DNA of 24,826 nt from Candidatus Magasanikiibacteriota bacterium. Its GTDB lineage: Bacteria > Patescibacteriota > Patescibacteriia > Magasanikbacterales > UBA922. Positions 1 through 7,300 of this stretch are shown piece by piece; within the stretch, counting starts at the first letter, position 1; the number at the start of each line of letters is the position of its first letter. The notes below the pieces were generated by a model. The model saw only the letters and a list, made by a program, of their open reading frames with translations, ran no database searches and had not been told where the DNA came from. A program made the position numbers and the translations under genes. Where the stretch lies: contig JAHFIE010000006.1 of assembly GCA_023246565.1 (NCBI GenBank), positions 1 to 24,826 of the forward strand, written 5' to 3'.

Positions 1-1
1 T

Positions 2-1222
2 ATTTGCGGTAATGATTATATTGTTGAGGATACTGGTGGACAAATGTGTATGGGGAAGAGTTGTGGTGACAATATGTTTTGTGGACCTGTTGTCAAAGAT
101 CAAAAACAAACATCAGGGAAACAATGTTACCAAGGTGATTTGGGCGTTAAATTTACGGTTGATTTGGCAGAACAATTCTATACAAAACTCCCGTTTGTTG
201 GTTTGGTAAGTAATCAGCTTGAAGATGGAGACTGGATCGATGATAATGACAGTGCCAAAGTATTCGGGATCTGTGGTAAACCAAAAGGAGACGGGATCTG
301 TGTATCAGACCAAACAGTTTCAGTAAAAGTGACTGGCTGGAAATTAAAAGGTGAAGTTCTCCCTGCCTATTATACTATCTACCATGGTTTACGAACCACA
401 AAACCAAGTGATCTTTGTAAACAAACTGGTATAGCAGTGGGTTTTATGGTCAAAGAAGAAGTGGCAAAAAATTGGAATGCTACTGATCCAAACATATATT
501 GGGCAATCCCAGCCTCGGGTAATGAAGCATATTTTGGTGATTTTCTCAGTGTTTACAATCAAATAAAAGAAGCCAATTCTGATCTAGCGTATCAAAAATT
601 TGTTAAAGAAGGAGGCCTGGAATTAAACGCGTTTCTGAGTTCATATATTTTTAGTAAAATTGACAAAAAAGAATGGTCACATAGAGGCAGTGTCCCTTAC
701 GAAGATCGATGTGAAAATTACACTTCCGAAGGCGAAGTAAAACCAGAACCACTGCCCGCCAGTGGAGGTTTCTGTTTCCTGGCAGGTACAAAAATTCTTA
801 CCCCTGCTGGAGAAAAATTAATTGAAAACATTACACCAGGCGAGGTGGTGGTGGCTTATGATGAAACAAAGAACTCATTTCATGTTAGTCGAGTCTCAAA
901 AGTAGATGTACGAGAACGAGAAGGATATTACATCATTAATCAAGGCTTATTACGGGTTACTGATCAGCATCCTATTTTTGCTCGATCAAAAGATGGTACA
1001 TCTGGCTGGGCATCAATGTCCCCGGCTGAAACTCTGCGCGTGACTGACTTTAAAACCAAAAAATTAATCATTGGAGATCAGGTCTTTACGAAAGATCAAA
1101 AATGGGTTACTATCACTGACATTGTTTATATTCAGCAACCAGTCCCTACCTACAACTTGATCAATGTTTCTCCAGTAAATACCTACTTTGCTAATGATAT
1201 TTTGGTTCATAATAAAGAATAG
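2..1222 (+). CDS. C-terminal part of a probable exported protein ending in a Hint (hedgehog/intein) domain; 5' end outside the window
   Basis: The reading frame is open to the window edge, so the gene starts upstream; the ATG at 44 is probably internal. The visible N-terminal portion is cysteine-containing (six Cys within about the first 45 residues), which suggests an extracytoplasmic module, but no signal peptide can be seen. The last 150 residues (from about 770) are a Hint domain: a Cys nucleophile in FCFLAGTKIL (codon 773-775), a block-B-like TDQHPIF, and a C-terminal DILVHN followed only by Lys-Glu and the stop. In Hint families the Cys drives an N-to-S acyl shift and His-Asn supports cleavage or splicing. 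With only two residues after the Asn, ligation of a real C-extein is unlikely, so self-cleavage or Cys-linked attachment is more plausible (inference). The function of the upstream part is not recognised. uvrA begins 9 bp downstream. Confidence 0.8.
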   Translation: MCGNDYIVEDTGGQMCMGKSCGDNMFCGPVVKDQKQTSGKQCYQGDLGVKFTVDLAEQFYTKLPFVGLVSNQLEDGDWIDDNDSAKVFGICGKPKGDGICVSDQTVSVKVTGWKLKGEVLPAYYTIYHGLRTTKPSDLCKQTGIAVGFMVKEEVAKNWNATDPNIYWAIPASGNEAYFGDFLSVYNQIKEANSDLAYQKFVKEGGLELNAFLSSYIFSKIDKKEWSHRGSVPYEDRCENYTSEGEVKPEPLPASGGFCFLAGTKILTPAGEKLIENITPGEVVVAYDETKNSFHVSRVSKVDVREREGYYIINQGLLRVTDQHPIFARSKDGTSGWASMSPAETLRVTDFKTKKLIIGDQVFTKDQKWVTITDIVYIQQPVPTYNLINVSPVNTYFANDILVHNKE

Positions 1223-1231
1223 TCGTCCCGT

Positions 1232-4039
1232 ATGATGGACACCATAAAAATCCGCGGCGCGCGGGTCCATAATCTCAAAAACGTTTCACTCGACATTCCC
1301 AAAAATAAATTGGTTGTCGTAACAGGACTTTCCGGATCAGGAAAGTCCTCGTTGGCTTTTGACACAATTTATGCCGAAGGTCAACGACGCTATGCTGAAA
1401 GTTTAAATGCCTATGCCCGACAATTCATGGATTTATCTGATAAACCAGATGTTGATGATATCCAGGGCCTCTCCCCTACTATTGCAATTGAACAAAGGAG
1501 CTATACAGGAAATCCTCGCTCTACGGTTGGAACAGCAACTGAAATGTATGATTATGTGCGTCTCTTATTCTCACGACTCGGTACCCAGTACTGTCCAAAC
1601 TGTAAAATTCCCATCCTCACGTACCAACCAGGTGAAATTGTGGAACGTTTACGAAATCTTTTGCGTAAACAAACGATTACACTTGCCGCGCCTCTGGTAA
1701 AAGACGGACCTGTTGTTGTAAAAACACTCAAACATCGTCTTGAGCATGCAGATATTGAACGGGTTTTAGTCAATGGCCAGACAATGCCCCTCAAATCACT
1801 GATTAATTTTCCGTTTCGCGCTGGTGAACGGTATGATATTTCCGTAGTCGTTGCGACGGTTGACAACAAGACCAAATCAAAAATAACTGCTCTGGTGGAA
1901 AAAACTTTGGACCTTGGCAATGGTAATCTTGTAGTCATGACAGCCGATGGTGAAGAAGTAAACTTTTCTATTTTACCGGTCTGTCAAAATTGTGATCGCA
2001 CGTTCCTTCCTATTGAACCACGGTCATTTAGTTTTAACAGTCCTTACGGGGCGTGTCCACGGTGTACTGGATTAGGAACCACGCTCGAAGTTGATCCTCA
2101 GTTGGTTATTCCGAATCCACGACTCACCCTTGCCGAAGGCGCGATCCAACCATGGACTCGTTTGGTTGGTAATCAACAATATTACCAAGAATTATTGACC
2201 CAAGTTGCGGAACGCTATGATTTTTCCACCAATATTCCGGTTGAAAGTCTCCCTAAACCAGTCATGGATATTTTATTGTTTGGCACTGATGGTGATATCT
2301 ATGTTGTGGAACGGGAAAAAACTCAATTTGAAGGTATTATTCCTAATTTAACAAAACGATATTTGGAAACCAAATCAGAGTATGTTAAAAAAGAAATCGA
2401 ACAATACATGCGCGAACATATCTGTTCGGTTTGTGAAGGAAAACGATTAAAAGAAGACAATTTATTCATTAAAATCGCTGATCAAAGTATTGCCGATGTC
2501 GTGGAAATGAGTATTGAAGAAGCGCAAGAATTTTTTACTGGTCTTACAAAATCAAAAAACTTACCGACCGATAGTGTAGCAATTGCTGTGCCTATTATTA
2601 AAGAAATCAGCAAACGTCTGGAACATGTAATCCAGGTCGGGCTACCCTATTTAAACCTCAATCGCTCCCTCGCAACGACGAGTGGCGGTGAAGCGCAGCG
2701 AATTCGTCTTTCCACACAACTCTCAGCTGGTTTATCTGGTCTTATTTATATTCTTGATGAACCGTCGATTGGACTTCATCCCAAAGATAATGATCGTTTG
2801 ATTGCAACACTCAAAACCCTGCGTGACGCAGGAAATAGTGTTATCGTGGTTGAACATGATAAGACTATTATGGAAGCCGCTGACTACGTTATTGATGTTG
2901 GTCCTGGAGCTGGTGAATACGGTGGTGAAATTGTTGCTTCAGGTACTGCGGCACAGATCAAAAAAAATCCACATTCAATCACTGGGCAGTATTTATCGGG
3001 AAAAGAAGAAATCATGCCAATGGGCAAACCACGCAAAGGGAGCGGAAAAATGATTACTATTTCTGGTGCCAAAGCCAATAATCTCAAAAACATTGATGTG
3101 TCAATCCCTCTTGGCACACTCACCTGTTTTACGGGAGTCTCTGGTTCAGGAAAATCAACCCTGGTTATTGATATATTGAGTAAAACACTGGATCGTTATT
3201 TTTACCGAGCACATGCCAAGCCTGGCGAACACAAAGCCATTACTGGTCTTGATTTTATTGATAAAGTTATAACGATTGATCAGACCCCAATTGGCCGCAC
3301 ACCACGATCAAATCCTGCTACGTACACTGGCTTGTTTACGCTGATTCGTGATTTGTTCGCTGATCTACCCGAGGCAAAAATGCGTGGTATGAATGCTGGG
3401 GCGTTTAGTTTTAATGTCAAAGACGGCGGTAGATGTGAAGCGTGTGGTGGAGAAGGTTACACAACCATTCCCATGCATTTTTTAAACGATGTCTTTATTG
3501 AATGCAGTGAATGTCGCGGTACACGATATACGACTGAAGTTTTGGAAATTCATTACCAAAGTAAACATATTGCTGATGTTCTTGATATGACCGTGGAAGA
3601 GGCATTTAAATTTTTTCAAACATCGCCGAATATTCGGGAAAAATTACAAATTTTACGCACCGTTGGTCTGGGATACTTACGTTTGCGTCAACCAGCCACA
3701 ACACTTTCCGGTGGTGAAGCACAACGGATTAAGTTAGCTACGGAATTGTCACGCCGCTCAACCGGGAAAACACTCTACATTCTTGATGAACCCAGTACTG
3801 GTTTACATTTCGAAGATATTAAAAAATTATTAACGGTTCTTAATCAACTCGTGGACAAAGGTAATACGGTTCTTATTATTGAACACAATCTTGATATCAT
3901 TAAATCAGCTGACTGGATTATTGATCTCGGACCAGAAGGAGGTAAAAAAGGCGGTGAAGTCGTTGCTGCCGGGACGCCAAAGGATGTGGCAAAAATTGGA
4001 CGAAGCGAAACCGGAAAATATTTGCGAGAGATAGTATAA
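1232..4039 (+). CDS. uvrA: UvrABC excinuclease subunit A
   Basis: DNA-damage recognition ATPase of nucleotide excision repair; it loads UvrB at lesions. At 935 aa it has the family length. The N-terminal Walker A is GLSGSGKSS (residues 32-40) and the C-terminal one is GVSGSGKST. Zinc-binding Cys pairs are visible near YCPNC, in CQNCDRT...CPRC, and in the C-terminal module CEACGGEGY...CSEC. Two ABC signatures are present: TTSGGEAQRI in the first half (the usual Leu before SGGE is Thr) and LSGGEAQRI in the second. Walker B sites read YILDEPSIGLH and YILDEPSTGLH. Two consecutive Met codons (1232 and 1235) compete as start; no clear SD precedes either. It lies 9 bp after the Hint gene and may be co-transcribed with it. 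It converges on rplS. Confidence 0.98.
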   Translation: MMDTIKIRGARVHNLKNVSLDIPKNKLVVVTGLSGSGKSSLAFDTIYAEGQRRYAESLNAYARQFMDLSDKPDVDDIQGLSPTIAIEQRSYTGNPRSTVGTATEMYDYVRLLFSRLGTQYCPNCKIPILTYQPGEIVERLRNLLRKQTITLAAPLVKDGPVVVKTLKHRLEHADIERVLVNGQTMPLKSLINFPFRAGERYDISVVVATVDNKTKSKITALVEKTLDLGNGNLVVMTADGEEVNFSILPVCQNCDRTFLPIEPRSFSFNSPYGACPRCTGLGTTLEVDPQLVIPNPRLTLAEGAIQPWTRLVGNQQYYQELLTQVAERYDFSTNIPVESLPKPVMDILLFGTDGDIYVVEREKTQFEGIIPNLTKRYLETKSEYVKKEIEQYMREHICSVCEGKRLKEDNLFIKIADQSIADVVEMSIEEAQEFFTGLTKSKNLPTDSVAIAVPIIKEISKRLEHVIQVGLPYLNLNRSLATTSGGEAQRIRLSTQLSAGLSGLIYILDEPSIGLHPKDNDRLIATLKTLRDAGNSVIVVEHDKTIMEAADYVIDVGPGAGEYGGEIVASGTAAQIKKNPHSITGQYLSGKEEIMPMGKPRKGSGKMITISGAKANNLKNIDVSIPLGTLTCFTGVSGSGKSTLVIDILSKTLDRYFYRAHAKPGEHKAITGLDFIDKVITIDQTPIGRTPRSNPATYTGLFTLIRDLFADLPEAKMRGMNAGAFSFNVKDGGRCEACGGEGYTTIPMHFLNDVFIECSECRGTRYTTEVLEIHYQSKHIADVLDMTVEEAFKFFQTSPNIREKLQILRTVGLGYLRLRQPATTLSGGEAQRIKLATELSRRSTGKTLYILDEPSTGLHFEDIKKLLTVLNQLVDKGNTVLIIEHNLDIIKSADWIIDLGPEGGKKGGEVVAAGTPKDVAKIGRSETGKYLREIV

Positions 4040-4107
4040 CCTTATTGATAAAAAATTCGAGCGTTGTTTATATTCTATCTTGGTCAATCCTTGCCATTCT
4101 ATTCGCG

Positions 4108-4211
4108 ACTGTCATTCTGGCGAAAGCCAGAATCCAGAATTGGATTGCATTAATAAATACTGGATTCTAGCTGGAGTTTATCCCGATGAAAATCGGGACC
4201 AGAATGACAGT
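4108..4211. repeat. Composite palindromic repeat, copy 1 (about 104 bp)
   Basis: Outer arms ACTGTCATTCTGG (4108-4120) and CCAGAATGACAGT (4199-4211) are perfect inverted repeats. Just inside the left arm is a hairpin ATTCTGGC-GAAA-GCCAGAAT; inside the right arm is TCCCGAT-GAAA-ATCGGGA (4181-4197). An inner inverted pair, GCCAGAATCCAG and CTGGATTCTAGC, flanks a unique core (about 4137-4160). The left half equals the solo element found elsewhere in the window; the right half is the same element in reverse orientation with a longer hairpin in place of the GAAA one. It lies between convergent uvrA and rplS. There is no ORF in it and no T-tract, so it is not an ordinary terminator. Confidence 0.9.
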
Positions 4212-4243
4212 ATTCAACATTCTTACACTCAATAAATAACAGA

Positions 4244-4297
4244 CGTATAGTACTTTTTGACCTACCAGATTACCGGACGGTCTAAAGATACTATACG
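4244..4297 (+). repeat. Hairpin element with conserved loop, copy 1
   Basis: Outer stem CGTATAGTA (4244-4252) / TACTATACG (4289-4297), inner stem ending GACC/GGTC, and a 16-nt loop at 4263-4278 (TACCAGATTACCGGAC). A second copy at 23545-23613 on the other strand shares the inner stem and 13 of 16 loop bases but has an unrelated, equally well paired outer stem. Orientation is given relative to the shared loop. It lies 3' of uvrA in uvrA's direction. Function unknown; there is no T-run. Confidence 0.75.
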
Positions 4298-4328
4298 CCT
4301 ATTTTAATTCACTACAAACGATGTTATT

Positions 4329-4658
4329 TTATTTCGTTGCTTTTACTTCTTTTAATTTTTTCTTGTAATCACGCAAGAAATAGGGGCGAGCTTGACGGAC
4401 CTGCATCTGGCGAACAAGTTCAATTTTATCAACGACTGGAGAATGAATCGGAAAAATTTTCTCTACGCCAATGCCTTCGGAAATTTTTCGTACGGTCACG
4501 GTAGCCCCAGCTTCATTGCCGTGTTTGAGAGCAAGTACCATGCCTTCAAAAATCTGAATACGCTCTTTTTCCTCACCCTTGGCATTCAATTCTTTAATTT
4601 TTTGATGCACTTTAACGTTCATACCTGGTTTTAGACCAGCGCGAATATCTTCGGACAT
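4329..4658 (-). CDS. rplS: Large ribosomal subunit protein bL19
   Basis: Ribosomal protein at the 30S-50S interface. At 109 aa it is close to the usual size of about 115. Typical L19 signatures are visible: FEGMVLALKHGNEAGATVTV, RKISEGIGVEKIFPIHSP and VVDKIELVR, followed by a basic C-terminal tail (RDYKKKLKEVKATK). It stands apart from the trmD/rimM/rpsP genes that accompany it in many bacteria. gmk, on the same strand, ends 92 bp upstream of the rplS start. No SD precedes the ATG; a TATAAT box about 30 bp upstream suggests its own promoter. Confidence 0.96.
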   Translation of the reverse strand: MSEDIRAGLKPGMNVKVHQKIKELNAKGEEKERIQIFEGMVLALKHGNEAGATVTVRKISEGIGVEKIFPIHSPVVDKIELVRQMQVRQARPYFLRDYKKKLKEVKATK

Positions 4659-4688
4659 ACGTTTGAAATTACTAATTATGAATTATGG

Positions 4689-4717
4689 ATTATACAATGA
4701 GTATTGTAATCTTTAAT
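4689..4717 (-). promoter_or_regulatory. Possible promoter for rplS
   Basis: On the minus strand a perfect -10 TATAAT (4689-4694) lies 17 bp from a weak -35 ATTAAA (4712-4717). The predicted start near 4682 would give a leader of about 24 nt. The surrounding 4660-4725 is AT-rich and contains a small inverted repeat (ATTACAATACTCATTGTAT region), so chance occurrence of the -10 is possible. Confidence 0.35.
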
Positions 4718-4750
4718 TCGTAATGAGCAATACAGCAAAGCAGACCAATC

Positions 4751-5323
4751 CTACAAGATTTTGGGCTGATTGTCAAGAAGAGCCTTAACCGTCTCCACGG
4801 TTTCATTAAGCTGCCCCTGCACATTCACTACTCGGTAGGTAAAGGTATGAGCTTGGCTTATTTCTTCTTGTGCCACAGCCAAACGACGTGCTGTATCAGC
4901 TGCTGTGGCACCGGGACGACGATTAAGATGTTCGGCCAACATAGTCAGTGACTCTGGTTCCAAAAAGATCGATATTTGGGGAATAGATAATGATGCAAGG
5001 CTTTGCTTACCACGAACATCGATTGCAACAAAAACCGTTTTATATTTTTTCAAAAGAGAAAAAAGTAATTTTTGATCAACACCATAATAATGCCCAGCAT
5101 AAACCACGTGCTCGGCAAAATCACCACGCGCAATTTTGTAAGCAAATTCTGACCGAGTCACAAAATGATAATCAACTCCTGCCTGCTCATGAGGACGAGG
5201 TGGTCGTGTCGTGGTTGTGGGAAAACGAATAGAATGTGGGGTCAACAATAAGAGTCGTTCTATGACCGTGGTTTTTCCTCCGCCTGATGGTGATGAAATT
5301 ACGATAAGTGTACCAAGTTTCAT
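4751..5323 (-). CDS. gmk: Guanylate kinase
   Basis: ATP-dependent phosphorylation of GMP to GDP in purine nucleotide metabolism, cytoplasmic. At 190 aa it is slightly shorter than the usual 200-210. The P-loop is SSPSGGGKTT (residues 10-19). The GMP-binding region contains TTTTRPPRPHEQAGVDYHFV, equivalent to the family TTRxPRxGExxGxxYhF pattern with HEQ in place of GE. The lid-type segment LNRRPGATAADTARRL supplies arginines. It lies between rplS and rluD on the same strand; the 63 bp upstream spacer shows no strong SD. Confidence 0.94.
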   Translation of the reverse strand: MKLGTLIVISSPSGGGKTTVIERLLLLTPHSIRFPTTTTRPPRPHEQAGVDYHFVTRSEFAYKIARGDFAEHVVYAGHYYGVDQKLLFSLLKKYKTVFVAIDVRGKQSLASLSIPQISIFLEPESLTMLAEHLNRRPGATAADTARRLAVAQEEISQAHTFTYRVVNVQGQLNETVETVKALLDNQPKIL

Positions 5324-5386
5324 AGGGGTAGCTTCATGCCCAAAAGATATATGAAGTACTGTGATTTCAAGAGTGACAACAAAAAA

Positions 5387-6391
5387 TTATTTTTTCTTTT
5401 TTTCCAATGTTGTTAAAAAATCAGCTAATGATTGTGGTAAGGGACTTTCAAAATGTTTTTTTTCTCCCTGACGATCAAAAAATTCTAATTGATATGCATG
5501 GAGAAATACTTGCGTAAGATTATTTTTTTTCATTTCCCGCGTGTATCGCTTATGCGTGTACAGTGAATCCCCTACTAAGGGGTGATTATATGCAAAACAA
5601 TGTACGCGAATCTGATGAGTTCGACCCGTATGGAGTGTGACATCAAGCAACGTATAGTTTACGAATCGTTTAATAACCGTAAACTCAGTAAGAGCAGCGC
5701 GACCCGGAGTTAACGACCCAACATTTTTAAGCGTGACTGTGGTAATTTTTGGCCGAGCTGCCATGAGGCCATTATTTCCTCGACCAATAGGAAAATCCAA
5801 TAATCCATGATTAGCGAGAATAGCACCATATGCCAATGCATAATAGTGTTTTTTGACTGTTCGATCTTTAAACTGTTGTTTGAGATGGATAAAACTTGGT
5901 TGATTTCTTGCAATGACCATAAGTCCAGACGTATCTTTGTCCAAACGATGCACGATACCGGGACGATTCATATACTCACCAATGCCCGCGAGTAAAGGAT
6001 AATTCTGTAACAACCAACCAGAAAGTGTTGTTGATTTTCGCACGGTTTCTATATCATTAGATTCTGTTGTTGGATGAACAACCAAACCGGCCGGTTTGTT
6101 GATAACAAGGTAATCCTCTGCTTCAGCAATAATTTGAATCGCGTCAAATAAAGAATTATCACGCTCCTTTTTTATTTTTTTTTCTGGAAGAGAAATTTGA
6201 GTATCTTCAATACAGATGACATCACCGGGATTTACCATAATGCCAGTCTTTGTTGGCACGGCATCATTCACAAAAACCATCTTCTGTCGGATAAGACGTT
6301 GTATTTGAGAACGTGTTGTCTTTTGTTCCTTGGCAAGCCAGACATCAAGTCTTACTGACGAACCATCCTTAACATTGTATACGATTTTCAT
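5387..6391 (-). CDS. rluD: RluD-like 23S rRNA pseudouridine synthase (RluA family with S4 domain)
   Basis: Isomerises uridine to pseudouridine in rRNA. At 334 aa it has an N-terminal S4-like RNA-binding region (residues about 12-75: RLDVWLAKEQKTTRSQIQRL), then the RluA catalytic domain (YLVINKPAGLVVHP). The catalytic motif GIVHRLDKDTSGL puts the catalytic Asp at residue 151; the motif HTGRTHQIRVH is also present. The two-domain layout fits RluD/RluC; the exact target uridines cannot be told from sequence. The start is an ATG only a few bases downstream of the predicted transcription start (-10 TATAAT at 6402-6407), so the mRNA may be leaderless. Confidence 0.9.
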   Translation of the reverse strand: MKIVYNVKDGSSVRLDVWLAKEQKTTRSQIQRLIRQKMVFVNDAVPTKTGIMVNPGDVICIEDTQISLPEKKIKKERDNSLFDAIQIIAEAEDYLVINKPAGLVVHPTTESNDIETVRKSTTLSGWLLQNYPLLAGIGEYMNRPGIVHRLDKDTSGLMVIARNQPSFIHLKQQFKDRTVKKHYYALAYGAILANHGLLDFPIGRGNNGLMAARPKITTVTLKNVGSLTPGRAALTEFTVIKRFVNYTLLDVTLHTGRTHQIRVHCFAYNHPLVGDSLYTHKRYTREMKKNNLTQVFLHAYQLEFFDRQGEKKHFESPLPQSLADFLTTLEKKKK

Positions 6392-6401
6392 AATACCCGT
6401 G

Positions 6402-6429
6402 ATTATACCGAGAATCCTTGAAAAATCAA
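6402..6429 (-). promoter_or_regulatory. Predicted promoter of the rluD-like gene, divergent from the tRNA promoter
   Basis: Minus-strand -35 TTGATT (6424-6429) and perfect -10 TATAAT (6402-6407), spaced 16 bp. Predicted initiation near 6395 is about 4 nt before the rluD ATG. Its -35 abuts the -35 of the tRNA promoter, forming the palindrome TTGAAAAATCAA (6418-6429). Confidence 0.55.
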
Positions 6430-6446
6430 GTATTCCATGATAAATT
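6418..6446 (+). promoter_or_regulatory. Predicted promoter of the tRNA-Ile/tRNA-Arg unit
   Basis: -35 TTGAAA (6418-6423), 17-bp spacer, -10 TAAATT (6441-6446) preceded by TGA, i.e. an extended -10 TGn. Transcription would start near 6453, about 37 nt before the first tRNA. Confidence 0.5.
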
Positions 6447-6489
6447 AAGCTCCGATACTAGTAATCCCAATGGGTCGAAAATCCAAGAT

Positions 6490-6562
6490 GGGCGCATAGC
6501 TCAGTGGTTAGAGCACGTCGCTTATAACGACGGGGTCGATGGTTCAAATCCATCTGCGCCTA
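6490..6562 (+). tRNA. tRNA-Ile, anticodon UAU
   Basis: A 73-nt cloverleaf folds by hand. The acceptor is GGGCGCA/TGCGCCT (one G-U), the D-arm GCTC/GAGC, the anticodon stem CGTCG/CGACG with loop CTTATAA, a GGGTC variable loop, and the T-arm GATGG/CCATC with TTCAAAT. Discriminator A at 6562; CCA is not encoded. Position 34-36 is TAT, so it should read AUA directly. Most bacteria instead use a CAU-anticodon tRNA modified by TilS lysidine synthase. It is 19 nt upstream of tRNA-Arg and in the same unit. Confidence 0.95.
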
Positions 6563-6581
6563 CAATATCAAGGTAAGAAAA

Positions 6582-6653
6582 GCTCCTGTCGTCTAAAGGA
6601 TATGACGCCAGCCTCCGAAGCCGGAAATCCAGGTTCAATTCCTGGCGGGAGCA
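6582..6653 (+). tRNA. tRNA-Arg, anticodon CCG
   Basis: A 72-nt cloverleaf. The acceptor is GCTCCTG/CGGGAGC (one U-G), with a short D-stem GTC/GAC. The anticodon stem is CCAGC/GCCGG with one A-C mismatch in the middle (29-41) and the loop is CTCCGAA. The T-arm is CCAGG/CCTGG with TTCAATT. Anticodon CCG reads CGG. Discriminator A; no encoded CCA. Followed 37 nt later by a terminator. Confidence 0.93.
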
Positions 6654-6690
6654 CGAACAATCACCAAACCATCGTTATTACAAAATAAAA

Positions 6691-6715
6691 ATCTCCAATG
6701 CCTTGGAGATTTTTT
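6691..6715 (+). terminator. Rho-independent terminator of the tRNA unit
   Basis: Perfect 8-bp stem ATCTCCAA (6691-6698) / TTGGAGAT (6703-6710) with a TGCC loop, preceded by an A-run and followed directly by TTTTT. Confidence 0.88.
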
Positions 6716-6809
6716 ATATTTATCTAATTTAAATTATAAATACACAATACGCGTATTACGATACATAATACGAAATAGACTATACTTGTAGAATGCAATT
6801 TTGAATAAT

Positions 6810-6907
6810 GTCATTCTGGCGAAAGCCAGAATCTAGTGTTTATTAATGCAATTCAATTCTGGATTCTGGCTGGAGTTTATCCCGATGAAAATCGGGACCA
6901 GAATGAC
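6810..6907. repeat. Composite palindromic repeat, copy 2 (about 98 bp)
   Basis: Same architecture as the copy at 4108-4211: outer arms GTCATTCTGG / CCAGAATGAC, a left GAAA hairpin, and a right TCCCGAT-GAAA-ATCGGGA hairpin (6880-6896). The flanks align with copy 1 in direct orientation. The core between the inner arms (about 6832-6860, TTATTAATGCAATTCAATTC) matches copy 1 only as its reverse complement (GAATTGGATTGCATTAATAA in copy 1, one mismatch). Confidence 0.9.
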
Positions 6908-7046
6908 AGTCTGACTAAGATGACAGACAACGATTTAAGATAAAATATAAGTGGCTCTTTCAATTTTTACATATTATTTTACATAATGATTTTTATTTAA
7001 AAAACTTATTATCAAAATAAATATTCTTTCCTAGTTTAAAATTATC

Positions 7047-7075
7047 TTGATATTATTTTTTACATACGGTATAAA
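7047..7075 (+). promoter_or_regulatory. Predicted sigma-70 promoter upstream of the basic-repeat gene
   Basis: -35 TTGATA (7047-7052), 17-bp spacer, -10 TATAAA (7070-7075), each one base from consensus. Initiation near 7082 would give a leader of about 234 nt. A second, weaker -10 (TATACT, 7145-7150) lacks a good -35. Confidence 0.5.
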
Positions 7076-7300
7076 AAAATTGTATTATGCAAAGTTATAC
7101 ACAGGTAAGGATACAAAAGTATTTTAAAAAAATGAAAAACACTTTATACTAAGATCAAAGGTCGAATCCTGACTTGTTCGGGACAGAATCTTTTACATCG
7201 ATGCTTGTCATGTAAAATTATTCTTCGCACGTAAACAATACCATTTGGTGTGTACCATGGTCATATCAAAAATTGTTTGCGACTATCTCTCGATTACGGG

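Noticed and set aside
44..46. ATG at 44 as the true start of the Hint protein
   Set aside because: The frame stays open to the first base of the window and upstream codons continue the same Cys/Gly-rich composition, so the gene most likely begins outside.
4108..4211. Transposon/IS remnant or CRISPR-like array
   Set aside because: No transposase fragment, no regular spacer pattern; copies are single and palindromic.
4990..5232. Antisense ORFs of 60-100 codons over gmk, rluD, pyrD, glmS and other genes
   Set aside because: They lie opposite well-supported genes, show no protein-like motifs and have no upstream signals; shadows of the real coding frames.
6945..7140. Possible replication origin in the AT-rich gap
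   Set aside because: Only one DnaA-box-like site (TTATACACA at 7095-7103) and no dnaA/dnaN nearby; not enough to call oriC.
7082..7290. Separate non-coding RNA such as tmRNA, 6S, SRP RNA or RNase P
   Set aside because: No conserved core of any of these was found by eye; the segment is more simply the leader of the 35-aa gene, although an unknown sRNA cannot be excluded.
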